A stretch of 64,000 bases of DNA, taken from Dielma fastidiosa (GTDB lineage Bacteria; Bacillota_I; Bacilli_A; Erysipelotrichales; Erysipelotrichaceae). Shown piece by piece: positions 44,484-55,926 of this stretch. Each line of letters starts with the position of its first letter. Position 1 is the stretch's first letter. A program made the position numbers and the translations under genes. A model generated the notes under the pieces. The model had not been told where the DNA came from. It did not search any database and saw nothing but the letters and a program-made list of their open reading frames with translations. Location of the stretch: contig NZ_HE578924.1 in assembly GCF_000313565.1 (NCBI RefSeq), forward strand, positions 285,881 to 349,880. The letters are read 5' to 3'.

Positions 44484-46187
44484 TTAAATATATTTCTTAA
44501 AATAACTTTTTAATTTCTCATCGCACGCATATACATAAGTGCCTTTAATTCCTCTAGTCATTAATACCTTATAGATATTAATTATATACTCATGCAATTC
44601 CTTCTCATCATGAATACCTCGGCTCCCATTCATATCATGATAATTTTCTTTTTTTATTTGAATCCTTTGCGCCTTTTCATCATAAGTAATCTCTGGGCCA
44701 AAAATCACACCAGCATAATTTAGATCATATCCCTGAACCGTATGAATACAGCCTATTTCATCAATAGCATGAGGAGAGTTAACCCAATCTTGTCCAACTG
44801 TATTCCATATTAACTTCACGTTATTAATTTCAATATCAAATAGTTTATTTGAAATAATTTCTTTATAAGATAACCCCTTTGTACGCCATTTCCATGCGTA
44901 TCCAGCTACATTTCGACACAAGCCAAACTCGTTATCCTTTTGTTTAATGGCGTTTATCATAGAATCTAGATCATCATAAAGTTGAAAATCATAATTACTA
45001 AATTTTTTTACTTGAATATTCTCTGCATCACCAAGCAATTGCTCAATGTATTCAATATACTCAACGCCACCTTCTACACGTAATTGTGAAATCAAATTAT
45101 ATTGAAATGATTCCTCTTGTTCATTGATACGTTCAAAACATTCTCTGCGTATATCCGTAGGTTTAACACTTTGCGTTTTATCATAAAACAGGATCTGATA
45201 TTTGCTGCATTTCATTAGCCAATCCAATTCTGTTCCATCATTACTTAAACCTAAGCTTTTGTTATTTTTGTCAAATTGAGCATAGCCAGACAGATTTATG
45301 CGTCGCTTAAGTCTATGCGCTTCATCAACAATAACTAAATCATAATTATCTTTCAAAACTTCACTTGGCCCAATAACCATTGAGGGTTTTAATCCATTTA
45401 TGTTTCTGAATACCATTTTTAAGGTTTTGCGTAATGATGTCATTGGTATAACTAAAGCTATTTTTAACTTTTGTTTATTTTTCAAATTCAGTAAAGCATC
45501 AATAAAACCTTCCTCATACAATTCATTATCTTCAAGATAATCTAAATAACTCTGTTTTAATTCTTTAGACATTACATCATTAATTAATTTCATTAAAAAA
45601 ATAGCTAATACAGTTTTCCCTGTGCCAGCACCACCGTTTACTATAAATGCGGCTGGTTCGTTCGTCTGAATTTTTTTGAACAAATCATTCATAATTTTAT
45701 ATACGGTGTTATATTGATCCTCTGTTAAGCTTTTATAAGGAGAGAATTTAAATAAATTCGAATTTTTAATAATTGCTAAATCATGCTTAACCAAACCTTT
45801 ACGTCTTAAATCATGCCAAATCTCATTAAACTTATCTAAATAATATTTCCTTTGATAATATTCATGATCTCTACTTTGCCCTAAATTTCCATTTTGCAAT
45901 TTATATATACCGTCTGCTGACATATAAGAAATTAATAAAGATTCTACATCTAAACAAGCAGATTTATTAAATTCTTCATCATAAATAACGCTGACTTCTT
46001 TTAACTTTACTCTTTCTTTATTTGACAAATGCTGCTTGAAACGTATAATAGCATTCCCTGTTTCGCCAATATATGCTTCTGAATTATTGTTAATAATATA
46101 GACAACCGGCCAGTTCATACAGTAAGGAACAGCTTTTATATTATCTAGTTCAGTCGCTTTAAATTTGAAGGTTTTGATGTTTCCCAT
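44484..46187 (-). CDS. GIY-YIG nuclease fused to DUF2075 NTPase/helicase
   Basis: 567 residues. The N-terminal GIY-YIG-like nuclease (about 28-95) shows VVYIINNNSEAYIGETGN, RFKQHL and a later Glu in LDVESLLISY. A DUF2075 motor (about 150-565) has Walker A NGGAGTGKTV, Walker B LVIVDEAHRLKRR, IHTVQGYDLNYAGV and LMTRGIKGTYVYACD, which mark an SF1-like core related to the Schlafen group. GGGGTAAC before the ATG overlaps the stop of the MazG-like frame, so it is coupled to it. Likely acts on nucleic acid together with the PLD-helicase. Confidence 0.9.
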   Translation of the reverse strand: MGNIKTFKFKATELDNIKAVPYCMNWPVVYIINNNSEAYIGETGNAIIRFKQHLSNKERVKLKEVSVIYDEEFNKSACLDVESLLISYMSADGIYKLQNGNLGQSRDHEYYQRKYYLDKFNEIWHDLRRKGLVKHDLAIIKNSNLFKFSPYKSLTEDQYNTVYKIMNDLFKKIQTNEPAAFIVNGGAGTGKTVLAIFLMKLINDVMSKELKQSYLDYLEDNELYEEGFIDALLNLKNKQKLKIALVIPMTSLRKTLKMVFRNINGLKPSMVIGPSEVLKDNYDLVIVDEAHRLKRRINLSGYAQFDKNNKSLGLSNDGTELDWLMKCSKYQILFYDKTQSVKPTDIRRECFERINEQEESFQYNLISQLRVEGGVEYIEYIEQLLGDAENIQVKKFSNYDFQLYDDLDSMINAIKQKDNEFGLCRNVAGYAWKWRTKGLSYKEIISNKLFDIEINNVKLIWNTVGQDWVNSPHAIDEIGCIHTVQGYDLNYAGVIFGPEITYDEKAQRIQIKKENYHDMNGSRGIHDEKELHEYIINIYKVLMTRGIKGTYVYACDEKLKSYFKKYI

Positions 46188-46196
46188 ATGTTACCC

Positions 46197-46510
46197 CTAT
46201 ATTTCTGTATATTTTTTACTACTTCCTTTACATTTATCGACAGGATATTTTTCCTCATTTTTCTTGATTTTATCTAATATAATTTCTTCGATGTCTACCT
46301 CAAGTTTATCAGCTAACAGCATACAATAAATCATAACATCAGCTAATTCTTCACAAACCGCATTTTTACTAAATGCTGAATTCCATTGAAAACATTCTAA
46401 TAATTCTCCTGCTTCTATAGCAATAGATTTGGCTAAATTTTCAGGACTATGAAATTGGTCCCAATCGCGTTCTTCATTAAATCTTATTATTCTTTTTTTA
46501 TTTTATCCAT
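46197..46510 (-). pseudogene. MazG-like nucleotide pyrophosphohydrolase, frameshifted at a slippery A7
   Basis: From ATG 46510 (preceded by GAAAGGTG) the frame reads MDKIKKE and stops. In the -1 frame it continues RIIRFNEERDWDQF, then IEAGELLECFQW and CEELADVMIYCML, the two metal-binding helices of MazG-like enzymes, to a stop at 46197. The shift point is seven A on the coding strand (46493-46499), read A AAA AAA G in the starting frame, a classic -1 slippery heptamer. Loss of one A, programmed or transcriptional slippage, or a sequencing undercall would all fit. It heads the cassette and would lower NTP levels or clean up nucleotides. Confidence 0.87.
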
Positions 46511-46617
46511 ATAATCACCTTTCTCCAATTATAATTCTTTTGTATTAATTAATCTAGTAATACTCTTATCTAATCAAACAATTATGTATGTTTTTTTATG
46601 ATATTTTAAAAAATAAA

Positions 46618-46664
46618 AAGAATTAATAACTGTTAATAACAGTGATCAATCCTTATTAATTCTT
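46618..46664 (-). terminator. Intrinsic terminator after the GGDEF gene
   Basis: An AT-rich stem, AAGAATTAATAA (46618-46629) with TTATTAATTCTT (46653-46664), with an inner CTGTTA/TAACAG hairpin and a long T tract on the minus strand. It isolates the MazG cassette from the cyclase gene. Confidence 0.85.
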
Positions 46665-46688
46665 ACATTATATAACAACTGTTTATCT

Positions 46689-48245
46689 TTATTCATCCAA
46701 CATCTTCAGACAGTAACGATTGCCGCCATTATTTTTCGCCTCATACATCGCCTCATCTGCTGTCTTAAACAAGCTTTCAAAATCACATTTCTGTGATATC
46801 ACACTGAGACCCACACTGGCACTGACCTGACATTCACCGGCAATACTCTGAATACTTTTCATAATATTCTCTGTCTTCTCATTCAGGTAGTCCATTGACA
46901 AAATATTCTTCATAAAAATACTGAATTCATCGCCGCCAATTCTACCTAAATAATCATTATCACGCAAATTCTTTTTGATAGCCTCAACAATTTGTATCAA
47001 TACCTGATCACCATAATAATGCCCCAATGTATCATTAATATTTTTAAATTTATCAATATCAACGATAAACAATGCCATATATTGATCCTGATGCATCATC
47101 TCCAGCTCTGCTTTTACATAATTAGTAAAAGCATTTTTATTAAGCACTCGAGTAAACTCTTCTAACTCCATATTTTTTCTTAATTCTTCATTGGTTTTTA
47201 GAATAATTTTCTGCTCATAGACAATCTTTTCCATATTGATATTAGTTATTAATGTAGACTTCATTTCACGCTTCCAAGCCTCATCTTCCTTTTTCTTAGA
47301 AACATAATAATTAAAGAGCACTTCCTTTAACTGTTCCTTTCGGAATTTTATACTGTACTCAACGTAATACTCCATAAGTCTTGATGTACGTTTATACTCA
47401 GGATACTGCTTCATATAAATATTCAGCTGTTCCAGCAAGACATTACTTAATTCTTCAAAACCTGCCTCCACACACAATTTGAATATTTGTACCATATCCT
47501 TATAAGTGTGCAGCTGATCCAGGTCCTTACTGCATAGGTTCAAAAACTGATATATTCTTTCAATCATCAACTGATAATCTGTAGCATAATACGCCTCATA
47601 AACTTGATATAATAGATAATCATCTTCTACGGTAAATTCAGTATATTTCTCTCTATACACTTCCAAATAAGACATCCATTGTCTATAATCATCCATTTTG
47701 TGTAAATGCAGACTGCACCCAACTAGATTAATAATATTAAAACCATCATTAATCTTCAATAAGCTGCTGTCAGTAATGCCTCTTTCCTTGAAACTTTCAA
47801 GGAAATATTCGTAAGCAATATCATAATACTGTAAATCATAAAAAAGCACGCCCAAATTATTAGTGAGTATATAAACCGAACGATTTACATTATTCATTTT
47901 CGCAATATAATATGCCTTTAATGTATATTGTACAGAATTAACCTCATCACCCAAGGTTCCATAAATCATTCCAACTAAGTTATTTAATTGTATAAGATAA
48001 AAATTAGCAGATATAATTTCTCCATAAGTAATCCCATCAAGAGCAAAATCAAGCGCCTCCTGATAATTACCTTTATTTAAATTATAATTAGCTATATAGT
48101 AACAAGCAACCGCCATGTAATAATCATCACGCTCATTTTCAGCTAAATCCTTCAGCTTTTTAGCCAGTACGAAAATAGCATCCATATTCTTAGATAGCCG
48201 TTCTATATCTATTTGTTGTTCTATATTGCGCATTTCTTCTAACAT
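46689..48245 (-). CDS. TPR-repeat diguanylate cyclase (GGDEF)
   Basis: 518 residues. TPR-like helical repeats fill about residues 25-310, then a coiled linker, then a GGDEF domain (about 350-515) with the intact active loop RIGGDEFSIF and an RDND inhibitory site five residues before it. It should make c-di-GMP, with the TPR part sensing a protein or ligand; no membrane helix is seen. Start is uncertain: ATG 48245 has no ribosome site and TATACT directly precedes it, so ATG 48233 (MRNIEQQ) may be used. Confidence 0.93.
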   Translation of the reverse strand: MLEEMRNIEQQIDIERLSKNMDAIFVLAKKLKDLAENERDDYYMAVACYYIANYNLNKGNYQEALDFALDGITYGEIISANFYLIQLNNLVGMIYGTLGDEVNSVQYTLKAYYIAKMNNVNRSVYILTNNLGVLFYDLQYYDIAYEYFLESFKERGITDSSLLKINDGFNIINLVGCSLHLHKMDDYRQWMSYLEVYREKYTEFTVEDDYLLYQVYEAYYATDYQLMIERIYQFLNLCSKDLDQLHTYKDMVQIFKLCVEAGFEELSNVLLEQLNIYMKQYPEYKRTSRLMEYYVEYSIKFRKEQLKEVLFNYYVSKKKEDEAWKREMKSTLITNINMEKIVYEQKIILKTNEELRKNMELEEFTRVLNKNAFTNYVKAELEMMHQDQYMALFIVDIDKFKNINDTLGHYYGDQVLIQIVEAIKKNLRDNDYLGRIGGDEFSIFMKNILSMDYLNEKTENIMKSIQSIAGECQVSASVGLSVISQKCDFESLFKTADEAMYEAKNNGGNRYCLKMLDE

Positions 48246-48694
48246 AGTATAATCATAGCATAATTTGTATGAATTTTGTCTGGTAAAAATTTAAGATTTA
48301 TTTTAATCTTAGGATCTTTGCAAGCTTTTTTGAATAAATAGAAAAAATACTTTTCAAGAACACATAAATTCTGAAAAGTATTTTTATTTTTAATTTCTCA
48401 AACTGTTACTTTATGAATTGCAATCTATATACAACATACATTGAAATTATATTAATTAGTGTTATGATATAAATGTCAGGGCATATAACCTGCGGATTGA
48501 AAAAATGTTTATTGTATATTCAACTAGTAAAAGAATTGCTTCATAATAAACCAAATTCAATTTTGGTTGTAATGAAAGAATTTTTTTATTAATTTAATGA
48601 AAGCTTTTATATTTAATTATTCTAATTACAGTGTTTTCTATCACAAAAAGCGTTATCCAAAAGCCTGTATCTTTCACATAAAAGGAGGGTTTTT
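48246..48694. other. Divergent intergenic region before the cas3 remnant
   Basis: About 450 AT-rich bases without a visible gene. It holds a 14-bp inverted repeat with T tracts at 48343-48385 (AAAAATACTTTTCA/TGAAAAGTATTTTT), which looks like a bidirectional terminator with no gene to end, possibly left from a deletion. It also holds a candidate cas3 promoter (48441-48468). Confidence 0.5.
48441..48468 (+). promoter_or_regulatory. Candidate promoter of the cas3 remnant
   Basis: TTGAAA (48441-48446), 16 bases, TATGAT (48463-48468), leaving a leader of about 220 bases before the gene. Confidence 0.45.
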
Positions 48695-49584
48695 ATGATT
48701 GCACATATCACGAAAACGGAAAGCAACCATATAAAAGAGCAAACTGTATTAGAACATTTAAAAGGAACTGCACATGTTGCAAGAATTTTGGGAGAACCAT
48801 TAGGAATAAGTTCTCTTACATACATTTCTGCACTTTTTCATGACTTAGGAAAATGGCGGATAGCTTTCAAACATTATATATATACTGTTCAAGACGGCAA
48901 TAAAGCAAATAAAATCAATCACAGTTCAGCCGGTGCCATCTTCATTTATCGTCGATACTATAAAAACGATGATTATCAAAAACTTACAGTCCAATTAATC
49001 GCATATGCCATATTATCTCATCATGGTTTAAATGACTGCCTCTCACCAGATGGCATTGATGTATTTAACAGCAGGATTGATAATTCAGAAAATTTAGATT
49101 TTGAAGAAGTAGTTAAAAATTTATATAATAGCAATATTTCTATGACAGAAATCGATACAGAGTTCGAAAAAGCAATTCAAGAGGTAAAAGTATTACGACA
49201 ACAATTTGAAGCAAATAAATTAAGTCCTTCTTTTTCATTAGGTCTGCTAGCACGTATGCTTTTGTCAATCTTAATTGATGCTGATCGTATTGATACAGCA
49301 ATTTTCTGTGGCAAAAGAGAAACTAAATCAACATTGCAAGATTTTACTCTTCCTTGGCACCAATTATGTAACAATCTCGAAGATTCTCTTAAGCAATTTA
49401 ATAGCATCTCAAATCTCAGAGAAAAAATTTCCTTGGAATGTAAAGCATTTGCTAAAAACCCATCAGCTATTTATCGGTTATCTGTACCAACCGGTGGAGC
49501 AAAACCCTAAGCAGTATGCGTTATGCATTAAATCATGCCAATATTTATAAGAAAAAAAACATCATTTTATCCTCTAAATTATGA
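48695..49584 (+). pseudogene. cas3: Cas3 remnant: HD domain and start of helicase only
   Basis: About 270 intact codons encode a Cas3 HD nuclease: EHLKGTAHVA, SALFHDLGKW (HD), KINHSSAGA, YAILSHHGLND and LIDADRID. It then reaches the helicase entry YRLSVPTGGAKP, where the normal GGGKT(L) loop is lost. A base is missing and Gly became Ala; the frame stops, while the next frame reads TLSSMRYALNHANIYKKKNII to a stop at 49584. The remaining two thirds of Cas3 are gone. AAAGGAGGG precedes the ATG. The CRISPR array begins 62 bases later, so the rest of the cas operon has been deleted. Confidence 0.88.
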
Positions 49585-49645
49585 TGAACTCTATAAAATA
49601 TCCGAAAAATTAGGCTTTTTTTATCATATTATGTATATTTTTGCT

Positions 49646-49937
49646 GTCGAGAGTCGTATGGCTCTCGTGGATTGAAATCATAAAATACTCAATCGGAACA
49701 TTAAAATAATCAGGTCGAGAGTCGTTGGATTGAAATAAAGTATCCATAATATAATTTTCTCATCAAAATTGTCGAGAGTCGTATGGCTCTCGTGGATTGA
49801 AATAATTTCTTTTAAGCTATCGTACAAATAATTCAGCGTCGAGAGTCGTATGGCTCTCGTGGATTGAAATTATTGTACCCTCATTATACTAAATTTTGAA
49901 ATTTGTCGAGAGTCATATGGCTCTTGTGGATTGAAAC
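49646..49937 (+). CRISPR. Short type I-C-like CRISPR array, five repeats
   Basis: Full 33-base repeats lie at 49646-49678, 49771-49803, 49838-49870 and 49905-49937. They begin GTCGAGAGTCGTATGG and end CTCTCGTGGATTGAAAT, with CGAGAG/CTCTCG as the stem and the ATTGAAAY end typical of I-C and I-B repeats. The second repeat (49714-49736) lacks the 10 bases ATGGCTCTCG. The four spacers are 34-35 bases: 49679-49713, 49737-49770, 49804-49837 and 49871-49904. The last repeat has three changes, marking the distal end, so the leader side faces the cas3 remnant. Confidence 0.95.
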
Positions 49938-50312
49938 ATTCTTCTGGTTTACCATGAACTAAAACTAGAGCTTTTGCGATCCATGAAAATTGAAGGAACA
50001 AAGTATCATTAAAGAGTACAAAAGCTTAATTTTGCAATCTACAAGCAAGTATGGCTATAAAGACGGAAAACTTCACATCTACTAACGAATAAAAGAGCAA
50101 AAACATTAACATTATCAGAAAATCCTAAATATTGTTAAGTAAGAAAATATCAAATGGTTTTTATTTTCCCAACCGAGCATAAACTGAATGAAGAGTTAAT
50201 TATTATATAAATTCATATGATCAATAAATATCACAGTTAAACACCATTCACTCTCTTAATTAAGAGCGAACGCTTTTTCATTTAGTAACTTCCTTCTTCT
50301 ACAGCCACAAAA
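49938..50312. other. Intergenic region after the CRISPR array
   Basis: About 375 AT-rich bases with no convincing gene. The plus strand has broken coding-like fragments, for example around 50050-50085, that may be remains of lost accessory genes; I cannot assign them. Confidence 0.4.
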
Positions 50313-50354
50313 AAAGCCCGCAAAATTGCAAAACATGCGATTATAACGGGCTTT
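50313..50354 (-). terminator. Intrinsic terminator after lysS
   Basis: AAAGCCCG (50313-50320) pairs with CGGGCTTT (50347-50354); on the minus strand seven T follow. Confidence 0.9.
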
Positions 50355-50382
50355 CTTCATCCTTTAATGATTTATAAACTCC

Positions 50383-51894
<1,512 letters not shown>

Positions 51895-52893
51895 CTACCT
51901 ATCTAACCATTTCCACTCATCATTTATGAGCGACTGTTTATAATTCTCTAATATTATAACAAATTCTTCGTAAGTAGTCATTTGTGAAATGCAATCTTTT
52001 ACACGATGACTGTATTTTAAGCCCTTCATATACCAAGAAGCATGGCCGCGCATCTCTTTCATGCCCACATTTTCACCTTTTAACGCAATTAATGACTGCG
52101 CATGCTGTCTTGCTAATTCAAACTTTTCATCAATATCAGAATCACCTAGCAGTTCTCCTGTCTGAAGATAATGAGCCGTCTGCCGGATCAACCATGGATC
52201 ACCAAGTATACCTCTGCCGATCATTACCGCATCCACACCTGTTTCATTCAACATCTGTTTCGCAAGCTGCGGTGAAGTCACATCACCATTTCCCATCACG
52301 GGTATTGATACCGCATCCTTAACCGCTTTAATGATATGCCAATCCGCTTTGCCTTCATACATCTGTTTGCGGGTACGCCCATGAACCGCTAAAGCACTGG
52401 CACCGGCATCCTGCATCATCAGCGCGAATTCAACAGCATTCACTGAATCCTTATCCCAGCCCGCGCGCATTTTTACCGTAACAGGTTTTTGCACATGCTT
52501 AACGATCTCGCGCACAATTTCAGCGGCATGTTCAGGATCTTTCATCAATGCGCTGCCCGCATCACTTTTCACAATTTTATTAACCGGACAGCCCATATTA
52601 ATATCTAAAATATCACAATCCGTCTGCGTATCAATAAATACCGCCGCCTGCACCATACTTTCAATATCATGGCCAAACAGCTGCATCGTTAAAGGATGTT
52701 CATCCTCATTCACCTGTGTCATATCGATTGTCTTCGTATTTGAATAGCAGATTGCTTTATCAGATACCATTTCAGTATAAATCAAACCAGCGCCAAACTT
52801 CTTGCAGATACTGCGGAATGCCGGATTACTGATGCCTGCCATAGGTGCAATAACAATTTGATTATCAATGGATATGTTTCTGATCTTCCACAT
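51895..52893 (-). CDS. dusB: tRNA-dihydrouridine synthase DusB-type
   Basis: 332 residues, a flavin TIM barrel: VIAPMAGISNPAFR, the catalytic-Cys loop INMGCPVNKIVK, VKMRAGWD and VHGRTRKQMYEG. It reduces uridines in tRNA D-loops using FMN. Its start overlaps the end of hslO by 29 bases. Confidence 0.96.
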   Translation of the reverse strand: MWKIRNISIDNQIVIAPMAGISNPAFRSICKKFGAGLIYTEMVSDKAICYSNTKTIDMTQVNEDEHPLTMQLFGHDIESMVQAAVFIDTQTDCDILDINMGCPVNKIVKSDAGSALMKDPEHAAEIVREIVKHVQKPVTVKMRAGWDKDSVNAVEFALMMQDAGASALAVHGRTRKQMYEGKADWHIIKAVKDAVSIPVMGNGDVTSPQLAKQMLNETGVDAVMIGRGILGDPWLIRQTAHYLQTGELLGDSDIDEKFELARQHAQSLIALKGENVGMKEMRGHASWYMKGLKYSHRVKDCISQMTTYEEFVIILENYKQSLINDEWKWLDR

Positions 52894-53782
52894 GTTTTGT
52901 TCCTACTGATTCATAAAAATTTTCTAAATCTATCAGTTCATCCTCACTGAATGTATAATGCTCATTGCACCAGTGACAAGTGATTTCACAGCCATGATCC
53001 TCTTCGATGAGTTTACGGCGTTCTTCCTTACTTAACGTCAGCAAGGCCCGCTTCATTGTTGTTTTTGAACAGCTGCATGTGAAACGGATCGGCTGCTTCT
53101 CAAGAATTTCAATATCATCAAAATATTGATGAAGGATATCCTCAGGACTATTTCCCTCATGGATCAAGGCAGACATTGGTTTCAGCTGTTTGACAATCGC
53201 TTCTACCTTCTCAATATCCTCTTCAATCGCATCCGGCAGCATCTGAATCAACAGACCGCCAGCCGCAATCACGGAATTATCCGTATCTACCAATACGCCG
53301 AGACTGACTGCTGAAGGTGTCTGTTCGCTGACGGTGAAATAGTATGCGAAATCATCACCGATTTCTCCAGTCTGCAGATTCACAGTGCCAGCAAAATCAT
53401 CTTTCATTCCTAAATCACGAATCACCTTCAGCGTTCCTTCTTTACCAACCGCAATACCTACCGCCAGCTTACCCGTGTCATTATAGGTCATATGCACATG
53501 CGGATCAGAGACGAAGCCGCGCACATTGCCATCTGGAAAACAATCTACCAAAATAGTTCCGATTGGGCCGCCGCCATTGATCTGAATTGTCAGCTTTTCA
53601 TCTTGATTTTTCTGCATACTGCCCATGATTGAACCAATTGTCAGCACACGGCCTAAAGCCGCTGCCGCTGTCGGCCAGCAGTCATGACGCTTTCTCGCTT
53701 CCTCACACAGATTAGTTGAAGCGGCAATGATTACACGCACACGGCCCTCACAAGCCAGTGCTTTTATTAAAGTATCTTCCAT
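52865..53782 (-). CDS. hslO: Redox-regulated chaperone Hsp33
   Basis: 305 residues. The N-terminal substrate domain includes INGGGPIGTILVDC and RGFVSDP. The C-terminal zinc centre has CSCS and CEITCHWC, whose four Cys form disulfides on oxidation to switch the chaperone on. It guards proteins under oxidative stress. A terminator lies between it and ftsH, so it may have its own promoter. Confidence 0.97.
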   Translation of the reverse strand: MEDTLIKALACEGRVRVIIAASTNLCEEARKRHDCWPTAAAALGRVLTIGSIMGSMQKNQDEKLTIQINGGGPIGTILVDCFPDGNVRGFVSDPHVHMTYNDTGKLAVGIAVGKEGTLKVIRDLGMKDDFAGTVNLQTGEIGDDFAYYFTVSEQTPSAVSLGVLVDTDNSVIAAGGLLIQMLPDAIEEDIEKVEAIVKQLKPMSALIHEGNSPEDILHQYFDDIEILEKQPIRFTCSCSKTTMKRALLTLSKEERRKLIEEDHGCEITCHWCNEHYTFSEDELIDLENFYESVGTKHVEDQKHIH

Positions 53783-53819
53783 ATATTCACTTCCTTTTCC
53801 TTTATCTCAATTACAGACA

Positions 53820-53839
53820 AAAGGTGCCTGCGCACCTTT
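53820..53839 (-). terminator. Intrinsic terminator after ftsH
   Basis: AAAGGTGC (53820-53827) pairs with GCACCTTT (53832-53839) around a four-base loop. Four T follow on the minus strand. Confidence 0.85.
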
Positions 53840-53844
53840 ATGAT

Positions 53845-55899
53845 TTATTCTTCTGTGTCTTTAGGAGCAACAGGATCCTTATCTACACCCTCTTCAACCT
53901 TAACCGGTCCTTCCGGCTCATCAGTCGGTGTAGTAATCATCGTCTCTTCATCGATTTCGATGTTTTCAACATTTGGTACATGATCCAGACTGTCAACAAC
54001 CTCACTCTGTTCACTTACCTCAGTAGACGGTTTCTCATCAAGATTTTCTTTCACAGGAGCACTAACCTTTCCGTAGTTAACCAGATTCATGATTTGCTCA
54101 TTCGTCAGTGTTTCCTCTTCAAGCAGCGTATTAGCAATCAAATCAAGCAGAGCGCGGTTTTCCTGAATAATCAGTTTAGCGCGTTCATAGCACTCATTGA
54201 TGATATTGCGTACTTCCTTATCGATTTCATAAGCGATTTCACCTGAATAGTTACTGCCGCTTGTGTAATCACGGCCAAGGAATACATTGCCGCTGCCATC
54301 ATCATACTGAATCGGCCCCAGCTTGCTCATACCATAAGAACGTACCATCATCTTAGCAATCTTCGTTGCTTCCTGAATATCATTGCTGGCACCGGCGCTG
54401 ATTTCATTAAATACTAACTCTTCAGCAACACGGCCGCCTAAATAACCAGTGATTTTGGCCAAGAAGTCTGTCTTTGTCGGCATCATCTTCTCTTCTTTTG
54501 GTGTCATCAAGTTATAGCCGCCGGCATTGCCGCGAGGAATAATCGTAACTTTTTGAACAATATTTGCATTCTCCAGTTTTAACCCGATAATAGCATGCCC
54601 AGTTTCATGATAGGCAACCAATTTCTTTTCACTTGGTGTATAAGTTTTTGATTTCTTTGCTGGTCCCATCATTACACGGTCGATGGCTTCATCAAGATCA
54701 TCCATTGTAATCATCTTGCGATCATCTCTAACCGCCAGAATAGCACCCTCATTTAATACATTCTCAAGATCTGCACCTGAGAAGCCAGGGCAGCGCTTCG
54801 CAAGATTTTCAAGACTGACATCCGGTGCCAGTTTTTTATTTCTCGCATGAACTTCAAGAATCTCTGTACGGCCTTTTTTATCAGGCAGGCTGACCGTAAT
54901 CTGTCGGTCAAAACGGCCAGAACGCAGCAGTGCCGGGTCAAGAACATCCGGACGGTTGGTAGCAGCGATAATTACAATACCCTTATTTTCACCAATACCA
55001 TCCATTTCAACAAGCAGCTGATTCAGTGTCTGTTCACGTTCATCATTGCCGCCGCCCATACCAGCTCCACGCTGACGGCCTACCGCGTCAATTTCATCGA
55101 TAAACACGATACAAGGCGCTGTCTGCTGGGCCTTTTTAAACATATCACGGACACGGCTCGCACCAGTACCGACAAACATCTCAACGAAATCAGAACCTGA
55201 AATCGAGAAGAACGGCACATCAGCTTCACCGGCAACCGCCTTTGCCAATAATGTTTTACCAGTTCCCGGAGGACCTACCATCAGTACACCCTTTGGAATA
55301 CGGGCGCCCATATCAGCAAATTTCTTAGGACTCTTCAAATAATCAATAATTTCTTTAACTTCTTCTTTTTCTTCATCACAGCCGGCAACGTCCTTAAAAC
55401 GAACCTTGATGTTCCCTTCAATTTTAGCTTTCGACTTCGTGAACTCAAACGCCTGCTTATTACCGCCGGCATTCATTTTAGAAAATAAAAATACAGTGGC
55501 GCCGATCAGAATTACCAACGGCACAATATTCAGCAGCGCATCTAACCAATAATTACTTTCGTTAGGGTCAGTAATCGTAATCTTGTTTGCCTGCTGGCCA
55601 TCAGCGCCGGTACCCTCATCAAGCACCTGCTTTGCCCATGCTAAATTCTCATCAGTATTAGGAATACTTGCTGAGAACGCAACCTTTTGTTCGCCATCAT
55701 AATAATAACCGCTGATATCCAATTTAGCTCGGCCAATTGAGATATTCGTATCACCGAAATTCATTTTCTCAGCGCGGGCTACAAACTCATTATAAGCAAA
55801 ACGCGTCGTATTGCTTGTTGAGGAATAGCTCAGCAAACTAGAGAAAACCAGCAATATTAATAAATACGGTATTATATTAATAAAACGCTTTTTCTTCAT
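53845..55899 (-). CDS. ftsH: ATP-dependent zinc metalloprotease FtsH
   Basis: 684 residues: two N-terminal helices (about 9-27 and 118-138) flank an outside domain. The AAA module has [26 protein letters not shown] and the second region of homology; the M41 peptidase has HETGHA. The tail (about 625-684) is acidic and Pro/Thr/Glu-rich. It removes damaged membrane proteins and short-lived regulators. Third in tilS-hpt-ftsH. Confidence 0.98.
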   Translation of the reverse strand: MKKKRFINIIPYLLILLVFSSLLSYSSTSNTTRFAYNEFVARAEKMNFGDTNISIGRAKLDISGYYYDGEQKVAFSASIPNTDENLAWAKQVLDEGTGADGQQANKITITDPNESNYWLDALLNIVPLVILIGATVFLFSKMNAGGNKQAFEFTKSKAKIEGNIKVRFKDVAGCDEEKEEVKEIIDYLKSPKKFADMGARIPKGVLMVGPPGTGKTLLAKAVAGEADVPFFSISGSDFVEMFVGTGASRVRDMFKKAQQTAPCIVFIDEIDAVGRQRGAGMGGGNDEREQTLNQLLVEMDGIGENKGIVIIAATNRPDVLDPALLRSGRFDRQITVSLPDKKGRTEILEVHARNKKLAPDVSLENLAKRCPGFSGADLENVLNEGAILAVRDDRKMITMDDLDEAIDRVMMGPAKKSKTYTPSEKKLVAYHETGHAIIGLKLENANIVQKVTIIPRGNAGGYNLMTPKEEKMMPTKTDFLAKITGYLGGRVAEELVFNEISAGASNDIQEATKIAKMMVRSYGMSKLGPIQYDDGSGNVFLGRDYTSGSNYSGEIAYEIDKEVRNIINECYERAKLIIQENRALLDLIANTLLEEETLTNEQIMNLVNYGKVSAPVKENLDEKPSTEVSEQSEVVDSLDHVPNVENIEIDEETMITTPTDEPEGPVKVEEGVDKDPVAPKDTEE

Positions 55900-55926
55900 T
55901 GTTAACCTCCTTTACTACTTTCTTTT

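Noticed and set aside
48490-48503. GCGGATTGAAA, similar to the end of the CRISPR repeat
   Set aside because: Only about ten bases match and no stem half is present; this can occur by chance in AT-rich DNA.
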